Notes: generated by a model not told the origin, from the sequence alone. A stretch of DNA of 64,000 bases from DTU052 sp050951725 (GCA_050951725.1 JBMNJO010000012.1:549468-613467); one strand, 5' to 3'. Shown: positions 35,109-44,400, counted from the stretch's first letter. Translations and numbers: made by a program.

Positions 35109-36953
35109 ATGAATACCCTTCTTCAAAATCGTTATGAGTTGTTGGAGAAAATAGGCGATGGCGGAATGGCCACCGTATATAAAGCCAGATGCACACTGCT
35201 TGACCGGATTGTGGCCGTCAAGATACTAAAAGAAGAGTATGCCCGGGATGCTACCCTGGTTCAGAAGTTTAAGAGCGAGGCACAGGCTGCAGCCCGTCTT
35301 TCGCATCCCAACATCGTTAATGTATTTGACGTCGGAGAAGACAATGGAGCGAATTTCATAGTCATGGAGTATATTGAGGGCACCAATCTGAAGGAATACA
35401 TTCAGGAAACGGGCCCTCTGTCACCCGATGAAGCTGTACTTATTGCCCTCATGATTTGTGACGGCCTGACTCGTGCTCATGAAAAAGGATTAATACACCG
35501 GGATATTAAGCCGCACAATATTCTCCTTACCCGGGATGGAACCGCTAAGGTTGCAGATTTCGGGATCGCGCGGGCCGCCAACAGTGTCACCATAACCTAC
35601 AGTGGTGACATGGTGGGTTCGGTACACTATGTGTCACCGGAACAAGCCCGGGGAGAGCCGGTGAATAATACCTCAGACATCTATTCGCTGGGGTGCGTGC
35701 TGTATGAAATGGTTACCGGGAGGGTTCCCTTTGACGCTGACAGTCCAGTGACAGTAGCGCTCAAGCATATCCACGAGCGGCCTGTTCCCCCCAGCGTTAT
35801 AAACGATGCGGTTTCCAGCGCATTGGAAGAAGTGATCATGACCGCAATGGAAAAGAAGCCTGTTTATCGTTATCAAAGTGCCAAGGACATGAAACAGGCC
35901 TTGGCCGGCTCACTTAATGCCAAGAGCGGCGGGTTTTTCAGAAGAAGGTCCAGACATGATAAAACCCTGGTAATGCCGCCGGTAGAAGGGGACGAAGACT
36001 ACGGGAAGGCTCGCAAAAAGAGGATAAAGCCTATGGGTTTTATTATTATTCTGGCCATCGTTTTGGGTATAGCATCGGGTCTGCTGTATGGGTTGCGAGG
36101 TAATCTGTTTGGACAAGAGGTGCAGGTCCCTGATGTGAAAGGCGAATCATACAGTGATGCTGCCAAAATACTATCGGAAAAAGGCCTAAAACTTAATGTT
36201 GTAAATAAAATCCACTCCGATGTGGAGAAGGATCATGTCATATCGCAGCGTCCTGAGGCCGATGAGACCGTAAAAAAGGGACGAGAGATTGAGGTTGTGC
36301 TCAGTCTGGGCCGGGAAATGGTCAAAGTACCCAATGTTGTCGGTGACACTTTGGAGGATGCTACTTTCAAACTGAAGAACGAGGGATTGGATGTAGGGGA
36401 CGTAACTAAAGTCAATGATGCCGACACTCCCGAAGGAATTATTGTAAACCAAAGTCCCAAACGAGGGGAGAGCGTTCCACTGGGAGAACGGGTAGACGTA
36501 ACCATCAGCAGTGGAGCTGGCGAAGTTACCCAGCTGAACATGCCCAAACTGATCGGTATGAGTTTAGCCGACGCGCGGGACAAGTTGCAGGCGGATGGAT
36601 TGGAGTTGTACAGAATTGATCAGAAGGCCAGCGACCAATACTATTCCGGGACAGTTATTGACCAGAGTATCCCTGCCGGTGACAGGGTCAAAAAAGGAGA
36701 GCAGGTTTCAGTGGTGGTCAGCACTGGCCCAGGGCCGTCGATGAAGACGGCTCAGATCAGGTATACGATGCCACCCAGCCAGGACTATTCGGTTCTGTCA
36801 ATAATTCTGGAGGACAGCAAAGGCCGTCGTGAGATTTACAACCATACTCATTTGGGGGGATATACTGTTTCGCGCCAGTTTGAGTATCACGGGAAAGCTA
36901 CAGTTACCTTCTACGTTGATGGAGAGGAAATGGAAAGGCAGACACTTGAATGA
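35109..36953 (+). CDS. prkC: PASTA domain Ser/Thr protein kinase
   Basis: A 614-residue membrane kinase of the PrkC/Stk1 type that senses muropeptides or cell-wall precursors and, in spore formers, can trigger germination. The kinase domain (about 1-270) has HRDIKPHNILL and DFGIARA. One membrane helix lies at about 307-328 (IIILAIVLGIASGLLYGL). Three PASTA repeats follow outside (VPDVKGES..., VPNVVGDT..., MPKLIGMS..., about 340-540) and then a roughly 75-residue C-terminal beta-rich tail. Overlaps rsgA by 4 bp (ATGA). Confidence 0.96.
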   Translation: MNTLLQNRYELLEKIGDGGMATVYKARCTLLDRIVAVKILKEEYARDATLVQKFKSEAQAAARLSHPNIVNVFDVGEDNGANFIVMEYIEGTNLKEYIQETGPLSPDEAVLIALMICDGLTRAHEKGLIHRDIKPHNILLTRDGTAKVADFGIARAANSVTITYSGDMVGSVHYVSPEQARGEPVNNTSDIYSLGCVLYEMVTGRVPFDADSPVTVALKHIHERPVPPSVINDAVSSALEEVIMTAMEKKPVYRYQSAKDMKQALAGSLNAKSGGFFRRRSRHDKTLVMPPVEGDEDYGKARKKRIKPMGFIIILAIVLGIASGLLYGLRGNLFGQEVQVPDVKGESYSDAAKILSEKGLKLNVVNKIHSDVEKDHVISQRPEADETVKKGREIEVVLSLGREMVKVPNVVGDTLEDATFKLKNEGLDVGDVTKVNDADTPEGIIVNQSPKRGESVPLGERVDVTISSGAGEVTQLNMPKLIGMSLADARDKLQADGLELYRIDQKASDQYYSGTVIDQSIPAGDRVKKGEQVSVVVSTGPGPSMKTAQIRYTMPPSQDYSVLSIILEDSKGRREIYNHTHLGGYTVSRQFEYHGKATVTFYVDGEEMERQTLE

Positions 36954-37849
36954 TGGTCCGGGAAAAAGCCAATTATACCGAGGGCTTGGTCCTGAAACGA
37001 TACAGCGGTTTTTATTACGTTCAAGATACCAACGAGCAACTGTTGGAGTGCAAACTCCGTGGAAAAGTCAAGAAAGACATCATTCTGGTCGGGGACCGGG
37101 TAAGGATTACGCGGACAGGTGAAGGCCAAGGGATTATCGAGGAGGTATTGCCCCGCTCGGTCGAATTGGTGCGGCCTGCGATTGCCAACGTAAACCAGGC
37201 CGTGGTAGTTATGAGTTTTGACCAGCCAACCCCCAATCTCAAACTCCTGGACCGGTTGCTGATACTGATTGAGCATCTGGCTCTGGGTGCGGTTATCGTC
37301 CTGAATAAGTGTGACCTGCCTGGCAACCAGACAGTAGAAATGATAATAGACTACTACCAACGTATTGGGTATCCGGTAATTCAAACCTCCACAACCATCG
37401 GTGCCGGTCTAACCGAGCTTACTGCCTCCATGATCGGAAAGATAACAGTCATTGCCGGGCCTTCAGGTGTTGGCAAGACCAGCCTTCTCAATCTGCTGGT
37501 CCCGGGGCGGGAGCTTAAGACCGGAGAGGTGAGCCACAAACTTGGCCGGGGTAAACACACCACCCGTCATGTCGAGTTATTTCCCTTATCATCCGGAGGA
37601 TGGGTCGCCGATACCCCCGGATTCACCGTGGTGGATAACCCACCCATCAAAAGAGAAGATTTAAGCCGGCTGTTTATTGAATTTGCCGGACCGGCAGAAG
37701 AATGCCGCTTTTTGGATTGTCTCCACTCCGGTGAGGTTGATTGTGGGGTGAAAGATGCGGTTAAGGATGGATTGATCCTCAACAGCCGCTACCAGAATTA
37801 CCTTACCATCCTGGAAGAGGTTATTGAAAGAGAGAGGTGCTATCGATGA
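36950..37849 (+). CDS. rsgA: Ribosome small subunit-dependent GTPase A
   Basis: A 299-residue circularly permuted GTPase that checks late 30S assembly. An OB-fold N-terminus precedes NKCD (G4) near residue 122, then G1 GPSGVGKTSLLNLL near 169 and DTPGF (G3) near 222, the permuted order. The zinc motif CRFLDCLHSGEVDC (C-x4-C-x-H-x5-C) is near 247. The rsmB-rlmN-stp-prkC-rsgA-rpe order is conserved in Firmicutes. Confidence 0.96.
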   Translation: MMVREKANYTEGLVLKRYSGFYYVQDTNEQLLECKLRGKVKKDIILVGDRVRITRTGEGQGIIEEVLPRSVELVRPAIANVNQAVVVMSFDQPTPNLKLLDRLLILIEHLALGAVIVLNKCDLPGNQTVEMIIDYYQRIGYPVIQTSTTIGAGLTELTASMIGKITVIAGPSGVGKTSLLNLLVPGRELKTGEVSHKLGRGKHTTRHVELFPLSSGGWVADTPGFTVVDNPPIKREDLSRLFIEFAGPAEECRFLDCLHSGEVDCGVKDAVKDGLILNSRYQNYLTILEEVIERERCYR

Positions 37850-38493
37850 CCCTGGTTGCCCCGTCTATTCTCTCCGCTGATTTTGCGCATCTGGCTGAGG
37901 GAGTAGCGATGATCGAAAACGCCGGTGCTGATATGGTGCATATAGATGTTATGGATGGACACTTTGTGCCCAATCTGACTATCGGTCCCCAGGTGGTGGC
38001 GGATCTGAGGGCCTGTTCTTCCATGTTCTTTGACGTTCATCTGATGGTGGAGCGGCCCGAGCAACTGGTTAAACCGTTTTATCAGGCCGGGGCCAATCTG
38101 ATTACTGTTCATGCGGAAGCATGTACCCACCTCCACCGGGTGATTCACGAGATCAAGGATTTAGGTATCCAGTGCGGGGTGGCTCTAAACCCGGCAACGC
38201 CGATCGAGGTTTTGAAATATGTGGTCAAGGACCTGGACCTGGTCCTGATAATGAGTGTAAACCCGGGATTTGCCGCCCAGCAATTCCTGAGCCTGGCCGT
38301 CGACAAAATCCGAGATTTACGGCAGATGCTGGAGATGACCGGCTCCTCAGCGAAAATTGAGATTGATGGGGGAATCAATGAACAGACTGGCCTGGAGGCG
38401 GTCAACGCGGGAGTGGATATCCTGGTCGCCGGGTCCTACGTCTTTAACTCAGCCGATCCTGGAGAGGCAGTAAAAACACTCAAATCCCTCTAG
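37846..38493 (+). CDS. rpe: Ribulose-phosphate 3-epimerase
   Basis: About 215 residues, TIM-barrel enzyme interconverting ribulose 5-phosphate and xylulose 5-phosphate. APSILSADFAHLAEG, HIDVMDGHFVPNLTIGP and MSVNPGFAAQQF carry the metal and catalytic residues. The ATG at 37846 is 8 bp after GAGAGAGG and overlaps the rsgA stop; a GTG at 37837 is less well placed. Confidence 0.96.
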   Translation: MTLVAPSILSADFAHLAEGVAMIENAGADMVHIDVMDGHFVPNLTIGPQVVADLRACSSMFFDVHLMVERPEQLVKPFYQAGANLITVHAEACTHLHRVIHEIKDLGIQCGVALNPATPIEVLKYVVKDLDLVLIMSVNPGFAAQQFLSLAVDKIRDLRQMLEMTGSSAKIEIDGGINEQTGLEAVNAGVDILVAGSYVFNSADPGEAVKTLKSL

Positions 38494-38534
38494 ATATGTT
38501 GTGAAAAAGTCCAGTGCGGCGACCGTTGGGCCCG

Positions 38535-38595
38535 AAATGCATCACGGGGACTGTCCCCATGATGCATTTTGCATCACGGGGACAGTCCCCGTGAT
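38535..38595. repeat. Pair of REP-like palindromes with core GGGGAC-GTCCCC
   Basis: The first palindrome is 38536-38568: AATGCATCA, core GGGGACtGTCCCC, TGATGCATT, with one internal mismatch. The second is 38573-38595: ATCACGGGGAC-a-GTCCCCGTGAT, perfect 11-bp arms. They lie just after rpe and could end transcription or stabilise the rpe mRNA end. Confidence 0.8.
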
Positions 38596-38671
38596 TCACT
38601 TGATCAGATGAAATGTCGATGTTTGTTGACCGGATACGTTAAGAGTGATATCATAATCGCAACGAAATAGA

Positions 38672-38796
38672 ATTATTCCTTCGGGGATGGGCGAAATTCC
38701 CTACCGGCGGTAAAGCCCGCGAGCCTTAGGGCAGGATCCGGTGAGATTCCGGGGCCGACAGTATAGTCTGGATGGGAGAAGGATGTTTTTCAAGTC
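38672..38796 (+). promoter_or_regulatory. FMN riboswitch (RFN element)
   Basis: The conserved RFN blocks are present in order: TTCGGGGATGGG, GAAATTCCCTACCGGCGG, AGCCCGCGAGCC, GGCAGGATCCGGTG, GATTCCGGGGCCGACAG, and TATAGTCTGGATGGGAGAAGG. It lies upstream of ribD and is expected to bind FMN and lower rib operon expression. Confidence 0.97.
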
Positions 38797-38837
38797 ATTT
38801 TCTTGTGAGCTTGGCTTGATACGTATTTGTGATCCCA

Positions 38838-38866
38838 AAGCCCCGAAATCGGGGCTTATTTTTATT
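38838..38866 (+). terminator. Riboswitch expression-platform terminator
   Basis: AGCCCCGA-aa-TCGGGGCT (38839-38856) followed by TATTTTTATTT, just before ribD. FMN binding should favour this hairpin. Confidence 0.9.
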
Positions 38867-38877
38867 TATGGCAGTAG

Positions 38878-39984
38878 GTGAACATCTTGGACGGTAACAA
38901 AGAATTTATGCTGAGAGCTTTGGAATTGGCAGCCAGGGCCACTGGCCGCACCAGCCCCAATCCTTTGGTGGGAGCAGTGGTAGTCAAGGATGGAAAAATA
39001 GTAGGTGAGGGCTATCACCAGCAAGCGGGAAAACCGCACGCCGAGGTTATCGCCCTGGAAGCGGCGGGAGAAAACGCTCGCCATGCGACTTTATATGTAA
39101 CCCTGGAGCCGTGCAATCATTACGGCAAGACTCCTCCCTGCACAGAGGCGATTATCAAATCTGGAATCAGCACGGTTTATACTGCTACCCTGGATCCCAA
39201 CCCCTTAGTATCAGGTCGTGGAATCGAGAGACTAAAGGAAGCGGGAATCGATGTAAATGTAGGGTTGTTGGAGCAGGAAGCCCGGGATTTGAATCAATTC
39301 TTCTTCAAGTTCGTAACCCGGGGATTGCCCTTTGTTGCTCTTAAGACCGCCATGACCCTGGATGGCAAGATTGCAACTCACACCGGCGATTCCCGTTGGA
39401 TAACCAATGAAAAATCAAGGGAGTATGTTCACCAGTTGAGAAACACCTTTGACGCGTTAATGGTGGGAATAGGGACCGTATTAAAGGATGATCCCCGTCT
39501 GAACACCCGTCTTCCTCATCAGGAGGATACTCGTGATCCAGTTCGTCTCATAATCGATGCCAGGCTGGAGACCCCGACTACCTCCCAGATTTTGCAGACG
39601 GCCGGGCGGCAGGAAACGATTTTTTACTGTCTTTCCGGTGCAGACCCGTCAAGGATAAAAGAATTCCAGAGTATGGGGGCGGAAGTAGTTGTAATCAGGG
39701 ATCGTTCAGGGCGGGTTCCATTGGAAGAGGTACTAAGGGATGTAGCGCAGAGAGGACTTATCAGCGTACTAATGGAGGCCGGCAGTCAGATAAATGCCTA
39801 CGCCCTGGAAAACCGGTTGGTCGATAAGGTGTACTGGTTTATAGCCCCACGGATTTGCGGGGGAGATCGAGCTGTATCTCCGGTAGGAGGTCAGGGGATT
39901 GACAGCATGTCCCAGACCATTGATTTGAAGAATGTGACTATCAGGACCTTTGACGAGGATATCCTGATAGAAGGTTATCTTTGA
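38878..39984 (+). CDS. ribD: Bifunctional riboflavin biosynthesis deaminase/reductase RibD
   Basis: A 368-residue protein carrying out deamination and then side-chain reduction of the GTP-derived pyrimidine. The N-terminal deaminase has the zinc motif HAEVIAL near residue 51 and PCNHYGKTPPC near 77. The reductase half starts about residue 148 (LKTAMTLDGKIATHTGDSRW). The start is GTG 38878 or TTG 38887; TAGGTG at 38875-38880 is better spaced for the latter, so the N-terminus is uncertain by three residues. Confidence 0.95.
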   Translation: MNILDGNKEFMLRALELAARATGRTSPNPLVGAVVVKDGKIVGEGYHQQAGKPHAEVIALEAAGENARHATLYVTLEPCNHYGKTPPCTEAIIKSGISTVYTATLDPNPLVSGRGIERLKEAGIDVNVGLLEQEARDLNQFFFKFVTRGLPFVALKTAMTLDGKIATHTGDSRWITNEKSREYVHQLRNTFDALMVGIGTVLKDDPRLNTRLPHQEDTRDPVRLIIDARLETPTTSQILQTAGRQETIFYCLSGADPSRIKEFQSMGAEVVVIRDRSGRVPLEEVLRDVAQRGLISVLMEAGSQINAYALENRLVDKVYWFIAPRICGGDRAVSPVGGQGIDSMSQTIDLKNVTIRTFDEDILIEGYL

Positions 39985-40019
39985 TAAGAAATGTGCCGGA
40001 TCAGGCTGGAATAAGCGGG

Positions 40020-40682
40020 GTGGTTATCGTTTTTACCGGTATTGTTGAGGAACTGGGGAAGGTTCGAGAGGTCAAGAAAGGCAGCCAGTCCTGTCAAATT
40101 GATATTGCTGCCAGTGAGGTTCTGACCGACGTTAAACTGGGAGACAGCATTGCTGTAAACGGGGTCTGTCTAACGGTGGTGGCTTATGAGTCGGACCGGT
40201 TCAGCGCTGACGTAATGTGGGAGACATTGCGAAAAACCAATCTGGAAAAACTTCGTTCTGGTGACACGGTTAATCTGGAGAGAGCTCTCCGGCTGGGTGA
40301 CAGGATGGGGGGCCACTTGGTTTTGGGCCATGTTGACGGAGTGGGACGGATTATTGAGCAGAGGCGTATTGATATTGCTGTTGTAACCCGCATCGGGTGC
40401 TCCCCGGAACTGATGCGGCACGTGCTGCCCAAAGGCTCGGTGGCAGTTGACGGGATTAGCCTTACTGTGGTAGAGACCTTTGCGGACAGCTTTACCGTTT
40501 CCCTGATACCCCATACCGCCAAGTTGACTACTCTGGGGTGGAAGAAACCCGGGGATCTGGTTAACCTGGAGACGGATGTCATTGGCAAATATGTGGAGCA
40601 CTTGATGAAGGGTATGGGTTCCGGATCAAAACAAGAAGGAATGGATTTGGCGTTCCTGCAAAAACACGGATTTCTTGGCTGA
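40020..40682 (+). CDS. ribE: Riboflavin synthase alpha chain
   Basis: About 220 residues, two lumazine-binding repeats. The enzyme dismutates two 6,7-dimethyl-8-ribityllumazines to riboflavin. FTGIVEELGKV starts the first repeat, GDSIAVNGVCLTVV is in its middle, and the second repeat has GHVDGVGRI and GSVAVDGISLTVV. The frame is open back to the end of ribD, but GTG at 40020 places FTGIVEE at the normal N-terminus. Confidence 0.95.
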   Translation: MVIVFTGIVEELGKVREVKKGSQSCQIDIAASEVLTDVKLGDSIAVNGVCLTVVAYESDRFSADVMWETLRKTNLEKLRSGDTVNLERALRLGDRMGGHLVLGHVDGVGRIIEQRRIDIAVVTRIGCSPELMRHVLPKGSVAVDGISLTVVETFADSFTVSLIPHTAKLTTLGWKKPGDLVNLETDVIGKYVEHLMKGMGSGSKQEGMDLAFLQKHGFLG

Positions 40683-40709
40683 TAAATACCATTTTAGGAG
40701 GGGTATATC

Positions 40710-41909
40710 ATGTTCAATTCAATACAAGAAGCTATTGAGGACTTTAAGCAAGGTAAAATGGTCATTGTGGTGGATGACGAGGACCGGGAGAACGAGGGGG
40801 ATCTGATTATAGCGGCGGAAAAGGCTACTCCCCAGGCCATCAATTTCATGGTAACCAATGCCCGGGGTTTGGTTTGCATGCCCATAATCGGGGAGCGTCT
40901 GGACGAGTTGGAGATAACCCAGATGGTGGCCCACAATACTGACAATCATGAAACCGCCTTTACCGTATCGGTTGATCACCATAGCACCGGCACCGGGATC
41001 TCGGCTCACGAAAGAGCCAAGACGGTGGAAGCCATACTGGATCCCCAGGCCAAGCCCGCGGATTTTCGGCGACCAGGACACATTTTCCCCTTGCGCTATA
41101 AAGAGGGGGGAGTTCTGCGGCGCGCCGGCCATACTGAAGCATCGGTGGACCTGGCCAAGCTGGCCGGACTTTATCCCGCCGGGGTAATCTGTGAGATCAT
41201 GAATGATGACGGAACCATGGCCCGGGTGCCTGAGTTGCTGGAATTTGCGGCCCATCATAACCTGAAAATAATTACTATCGCCGATCTGATTCAGTACCGC
41301 CGTCAGCATGAAAAACTGGTTCAGCGGGCCGCCGAGGTTAAGCTTCCCACCCGGTTTGGGGATTTCACCGCTATTGCCTACAAGTCTCTCCTGGATGGTA
41401 AAGAGCATATTGCCATGGTAAAGGGAGAGATTAAGGAAACGGATAGTGTTTTGGTCCGGGTTCATTCCGAATGTCTGACCGGTGATGTCTTCGGGTCTAT
41501 GCGCTGCGACTGTGGAGACCAGCTGACCACGGCGATGAGCATGATTGAGAAAGAAGGCCAGGGAGTAGTGCTGTACATGCGGCAGGAAGGCCGGGGGATC
41601 GGACTGGCGAACAAGATACGGGCCTATGAACTCCAGGATAAAGGCCGGGATACAGTCGAGGCCAATATAGAACTGGGCTTCCCGGCTGATCTGCGTGATT
41701 ATGGGATAGGGGCTCAGATCCTGGTTGACCTGGGAGTAAGAAAGATGAGACTGATGACCAATAACCCCCGGAAGATAAAAGGGGTTGAGGGTTATGGTCT
41801 GCAGGTGGTGGAACGGGTTCCCATCGAAATACCCCCACTCCGGGAAAACGAGCGTTATCTTAGAACCAAGAAGGAGAAAATGGGGCACCTTCTGGCAAGT
41901 ATTAACTGA
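40710..41909 (+). CDS. ribBA: Bifunctional DHBP synthase / GTP cyclohydrolase II
   Basis: A 399-residue fusion. The RibB half (1-200) makes 3,4-dihydroxy-2-butanone 4-phosphate from ribulose 5-phosphate (supplied via rpe nearby) with DDEDRENEGDL and RAGHTEASVDL. The RibA half opens the GTP ring and has the zinc cysteines in ECLTGDVFGSMRCDCGDQL near 252-270 and RQEGRGIGL. AGGAGG precedes the ATG. Confidence 0.97.
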   Translation: MFNSIQEAIEDFKQGKMVIVVDDEDRENEGDLIIAAEKATPQAINFMVTNARGLVCMPIIGERLDELEITQMVAHNTDNHETAFTVSVDHHSTGTGISAHERAKTVEAILDPQAKPADFRRPGHIFPLRYKEGGVLRRAGHTEASVDLAKLAGLYPAGVICEIMNDDGTMARVPELLEFAAHHNLKIITIADLIQYRRQHEKLVQRAAEVKLPTRFGDFTAIAYKSLLDGKEHIAMVKGEIKETDSVLVRVHSECLTGDVFGSMRCDCGDQLTTAMSMIEKEGQGVVLYMRQEGRGIGLANKIRAYELQDKGRDTVEANIELGFPADLRDYGIGAQILVDLGVRKMRLMTNNPRKIKGVEGYGLQVVERVPIEIPPLRENERYLRTKKEKMGHLLASIN

Positions 41910-41977
41910 TTGGCAGTAAGACCAAATGCAGCCGTTTATACCCCATAGGAAATTTATTATCTAGGAGGGAACTGTTA

Positions 41978-42442
41978 GTGGCAAAAGTTTATGAGGGTCA
42001 GCTTCTGGGTGAAGGTTTAAAGTTTGGGCTGGTGGTCAGCAGGTTTAATGAGTTTATTACCCAAAAACTCCTGGGAGGGGCCATGGATGCTCTCACCCGC
42101 CATGGGGTAAGCCCCGACGATATCGAGATAGCGTGGGTGCCAGGTGCCTTTGAGATGCCCCTGGTGGCACAAAAGATGACTCAGAAGGAATATGACGCCG
42201 TAATCTGCCTGGGTGCGGTTATTCGGGGAGCAACCCCTCATTTTGAATACGTATCCGCCGAAGTGACCAAAGGGATAGCCCAAGTGGGATTAAACACCGG
42301 CAAACCTGTTATTTTTGGGGTGATAACTGCCGATACCATTGAGCAGGCCATTGAAAGGGCCGGGACCAAAAGCGGAAACAAGGGGTTTGATGCTGCAGTG
42401 ACAGCGATTGAGATGGTCAACCTTTTAAGCAACTTGTCATAA
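41978..42442 (+). CDS. ribH: 6,7-dimethyl-8-ribityllumazine synthase
   Basis: A 154-residue subunit of the icosahedral lumazine synthase. GLVVSRFNEFITQKLL, WVPGAFEMPLVAQ and GAVIRGATPHFEYV (catalytic His near 88) are present. GTG start 8 bp after AGGAGGGA. Last gene of the rib operon, followed by a long-stemmed terminator. Confidence 0.97.
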   Translation: MAKVYEGQLLGEGLKFGLVVSRFNEFITQKLLGGAMDALTRHGVSPDDIEIAWVPGAFEMPLVAQKMTQKEYDAVICLGAVIRGATPHFEYVSAEVTKGIAQVGLNTGKPVIFGVITADTIEQAIERAGTKSGNKGFDAAVTAIEMVNLLSNLS

Positions 42443-42493
42443 TGCGGCGAAGCGTGTTTCGGTAGATACGACGGTGCGGACAGTGCTGTGGAA

Positions 42494-42529
42494 AAATAAC
42501 GCTGTGGCAGCCTTACCACAGCGTTATTT
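42494..42529. terminator. Bidirectional terminator between ribH and the DUF1540 gene
   Basis: Perfect 14-bp stem AAATAACGCTGTGG/CCACAGCGTTATTT with an 8-nt loop. A/T runs on both sides let it work for ribH (+) and the convergent small gene (-). Confidence 0.88.
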
Positions 42530-42538
42530 GTTGCACAA

Positions 42539-42706
42539 TTATGTTAGATAATCTTCCTCTTTTGGTATAAAGGTCTCACAGAAGGTCCCCAGGCTGGAAG
42601 TAGCACTGTCATAGCCCTGGGGCTTTACCTCGATACCCTCGGCTTCACAGATGCCTTTAGCATTAAAATGGCAGTTGAGCACCTCGCATTTTATATTGCT
42701 CCTCAT
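42539..42706 (-). CDS. DUF1540 domain small cysteine-rich protein (55 aa)
   Basis: A short gene on the minus strand with the ribosome site AAGGGGGTGA before its ATG. The protein MRSNIKCEVLNCHFNAKG continues with C at position 20, and GTFCETF near the end. C-x4-C-x7-C-x22-C is the DUF1540 pattern, which in Clostridia is common in one or two copies and probably binds metal. Function unknown. It converges on the ribH terminator. Confidence 0.85.
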   Translation of the reverse strand: MRSNIKCEVLNCHFNAKGICEAEGIEVKPQGYDSATSSLGTFCETFIPKEEDYLT

Positions 42707-43000
42707 GTATTCACCCCCTTCAAAGAGTCAGTGTTACCCAGAAACACTCGATCGAGCATTTCTAAAGGATAGCATACCCCCAAAAACTAACCCCCATACT
42801 CACATTTGATTCCCAGGCGAGGGGAATCACATTTAGACTGAGACTCAAATGTATGCTAAACGATATTGCAAGCAGGACATACCAGATTTATAATAGCGTT
42901 TACATTTTTGGGCATGCATGATAATCTTCTATGCAGGAAGTATTTGTAGCATCCTGTCATAATTTGCCTTAACTTCAATTACGCGTCAGGAGTGAGGAGA
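42707..43000 (+). other. Intergenic region with nested inverted repeat
   Basis: Between the divergent DUF1540 and CoA-transferase genes. It contains TGATTCCC (42807-42814)/GGGGAATCA (42821-42829) inside a wider pair ACATTTGA (42802-42809)/TCAAATGT (42845-42852). The inner pair resembles the tips of the dispersed element (GATTC...GGGGAATCA) brought face to face. It could be an operator or element relic. Confidence 0.45.
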
Positions 43001-44347
43001 GTGGATTGGAAACAAGCCTATAACCGCAAGTTAAAAACCCCGCAGGAAGCGGCCCGAATGGTTAAAAACGGATCGGAGGTATGGGCGGGCATCGCCGTCC
43101 CAGTGCCTATCGCCCTCGTGGACGCGCTTATCGCCAGGGAAAATGAAGCAGAAGATATAACGATCAATGTCATCGTCGATTTGTATCCCCAGATAAAATG
43201 GAGAAATCAGAACCGCGACTCCAACATCAAGATAGACTGCGGGTATCCTACCGCCAGCCGGGATAAGGTGCAATCGGGTGATTTTACCTTGACCCCGGTC
43301 AGGTTCTGGGAAGGACCTAAGGTCTATACTGATCCCCGGATAAGGCCCATGGATGTAGCCATGCTTATGGTAACTCCCATGGACAAGCATGGGTATTTTT
43401 GTCTGGGGCTGGGTGCCGACGGCAGCCTTCCGATTGCCAGGAACGTGGCCCGTAGGCGTAGCGAGGGTGATGAAAAGGCTTTGGTTATGGTTCAGGTAAA
43501 CAACAAGGTCCCTCGCAGCCGTGGTGAAAACTATATTCATATCTCTGATGTTGATGTAATTGTTGAAGAGGACCAGGATCTGGCATGCCTTCCTGATGGA
43601 GCAATCACGGAAGAAGAGATGACCATCGGTCGTTACTGCGCCGAGTTTGTAAAGGACGGTTCAACGATTCAGCTGGGGATAGGGAGCATCCCCAACGCAG
43701 TGTCCAAAGTGTTTCTGGAATCGGGGGTTAAGGACCTGGGAATCCATTCCGAAATGGCCTGTGATACCATGAGAGAACTGGCTGAAGCCGGAATTGTTAC
43801 CAACAAGAAAAAGAATTTCCTGCCTTACAAATCAATCTTCACCTTCGCGATGGGAAGTCAGAAGCTGTATGACTGGATTGACGATAACCCTGGGGTTGAA
43901 TTTTATTCAGTTGATTTTGTCAACGATCCGTATGTTATCGGCCGGAATGATAACCTGATCTCGATTAATGCCAGTCTGGAGATAGACTTAACTGGCCAAA
44001 TCTGCTCAGAATCAATGGGTTGGAGGCAGTATACCCATCCGGGCGGTCAACTTGATTTTGTCGAAGGGGCGTTTAGATCCAAGGGTGGAGTCTCGATTAT
44101 TGCCACTCAATCAACCGCAACTCCTTCAAAGGGCGGCGGGCGGATATCCAAGATTGTTCCCAATATCGCTCTGGGAGGCATTATTACTACTCCACGTTCA
44201 GCTGCCGATTATGTCATTACCGAATACGGGGTTGCCCATATCAAAGGGCAGTCCATCAGGCAGCGGGTTAAGAATATCATCGCCATTGCTCACCCGGACT
44301 ACCGTGATGAGCTGCAGTTCGAAGCGCGGAGGCGTAATCTTATATAA
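43001..44347 (+). CDS. Acetyl-CoA hydrolase/transferase family CoA-transferase (4-hydroxybutyrate/butyrate type)
   Basis: About 448 residues. Class I CoA-transferases of this type move CoA between acetyl-CoA and an acyl group such as butyrate or 4-hydroxybutyrate. The N-terminal half binds one substrate (MVTPMDKHGYFCLGLGAD); the CoA loop QLGIGSIPNAV is near residue 225 and the catalytic glutamate is E251 in GIHSEMACD. EYGVAHIKG near 408 is conserved in the family. GTG at 43001 is preferred because CAGGAG is 8 bp upstream; GTG 42992 overlaps that site. Fits a fermenting or syntrophic anaerobe. Confidence 0.85.
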   Translation: MDWKQAYNRKLKTPQEAARMVKNGSEVWAGIAVPVPIALVDALIARENEAEDITINVIVDLYPQIKWRNQNRDSNIKIDCGYPTASRDKVQSGDFTLTPVRFWEGPKVYTDPRIRPMDVAMLMVTPMDKHGYFCLGLGADGSLPIARNVARRRSEGDEKALVMVQVNNKVPRSRGENYIHISDVDVIVEEDQDLACLPDGAITEEEMTIGRYCAEFVKDGSTIQLGIGSIPNAVSKVFLESGVKDLGIHSEMACDTMRELAEAGIVTNKKKNFLPYKSIFTFAMGSQKLYDWIDDNPGVEFYSVDFVNDPYVIGRNDNLISINASLEIDLTGQICSESMGWRQYTHPGGQLDFVEGAFRSKGGVSIIATQSTATPSKGGGRISKIVPNIALGGIITTPRSAADYVITEYGVAHIKGQSIRQRVKNIIAIAHPDYRDELQFEARRRNLI

Positions 44348-44357
44348 TGAAAAACTA

Positions 44358-44400
44358 AACCCGCTGCCAGCTCAAAACAGGGTATGCAGCGGGTTTTATA
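44358..44400. terminator. Bidirectional terminator
   Basis: AACCCGCTGC (44358-44367) pairs with GCAGCGGGTT (44386-44395), followed by TTATA on the plus strand and preceded by AAAACTAA, so it can serve the CoA-transferase gene and, from the other side, splB whose stop overlaps it. Confidence 0.75.

Noticed and set aside
40719..41888. A 389-codon open frame on the minus strand opposite ribBA
   Set aside because: It mirrors a strongly conserved bifunctional enzyme, has no ribosome site and no recognisable domain; its length follows from the codon bias of the gene opposite.
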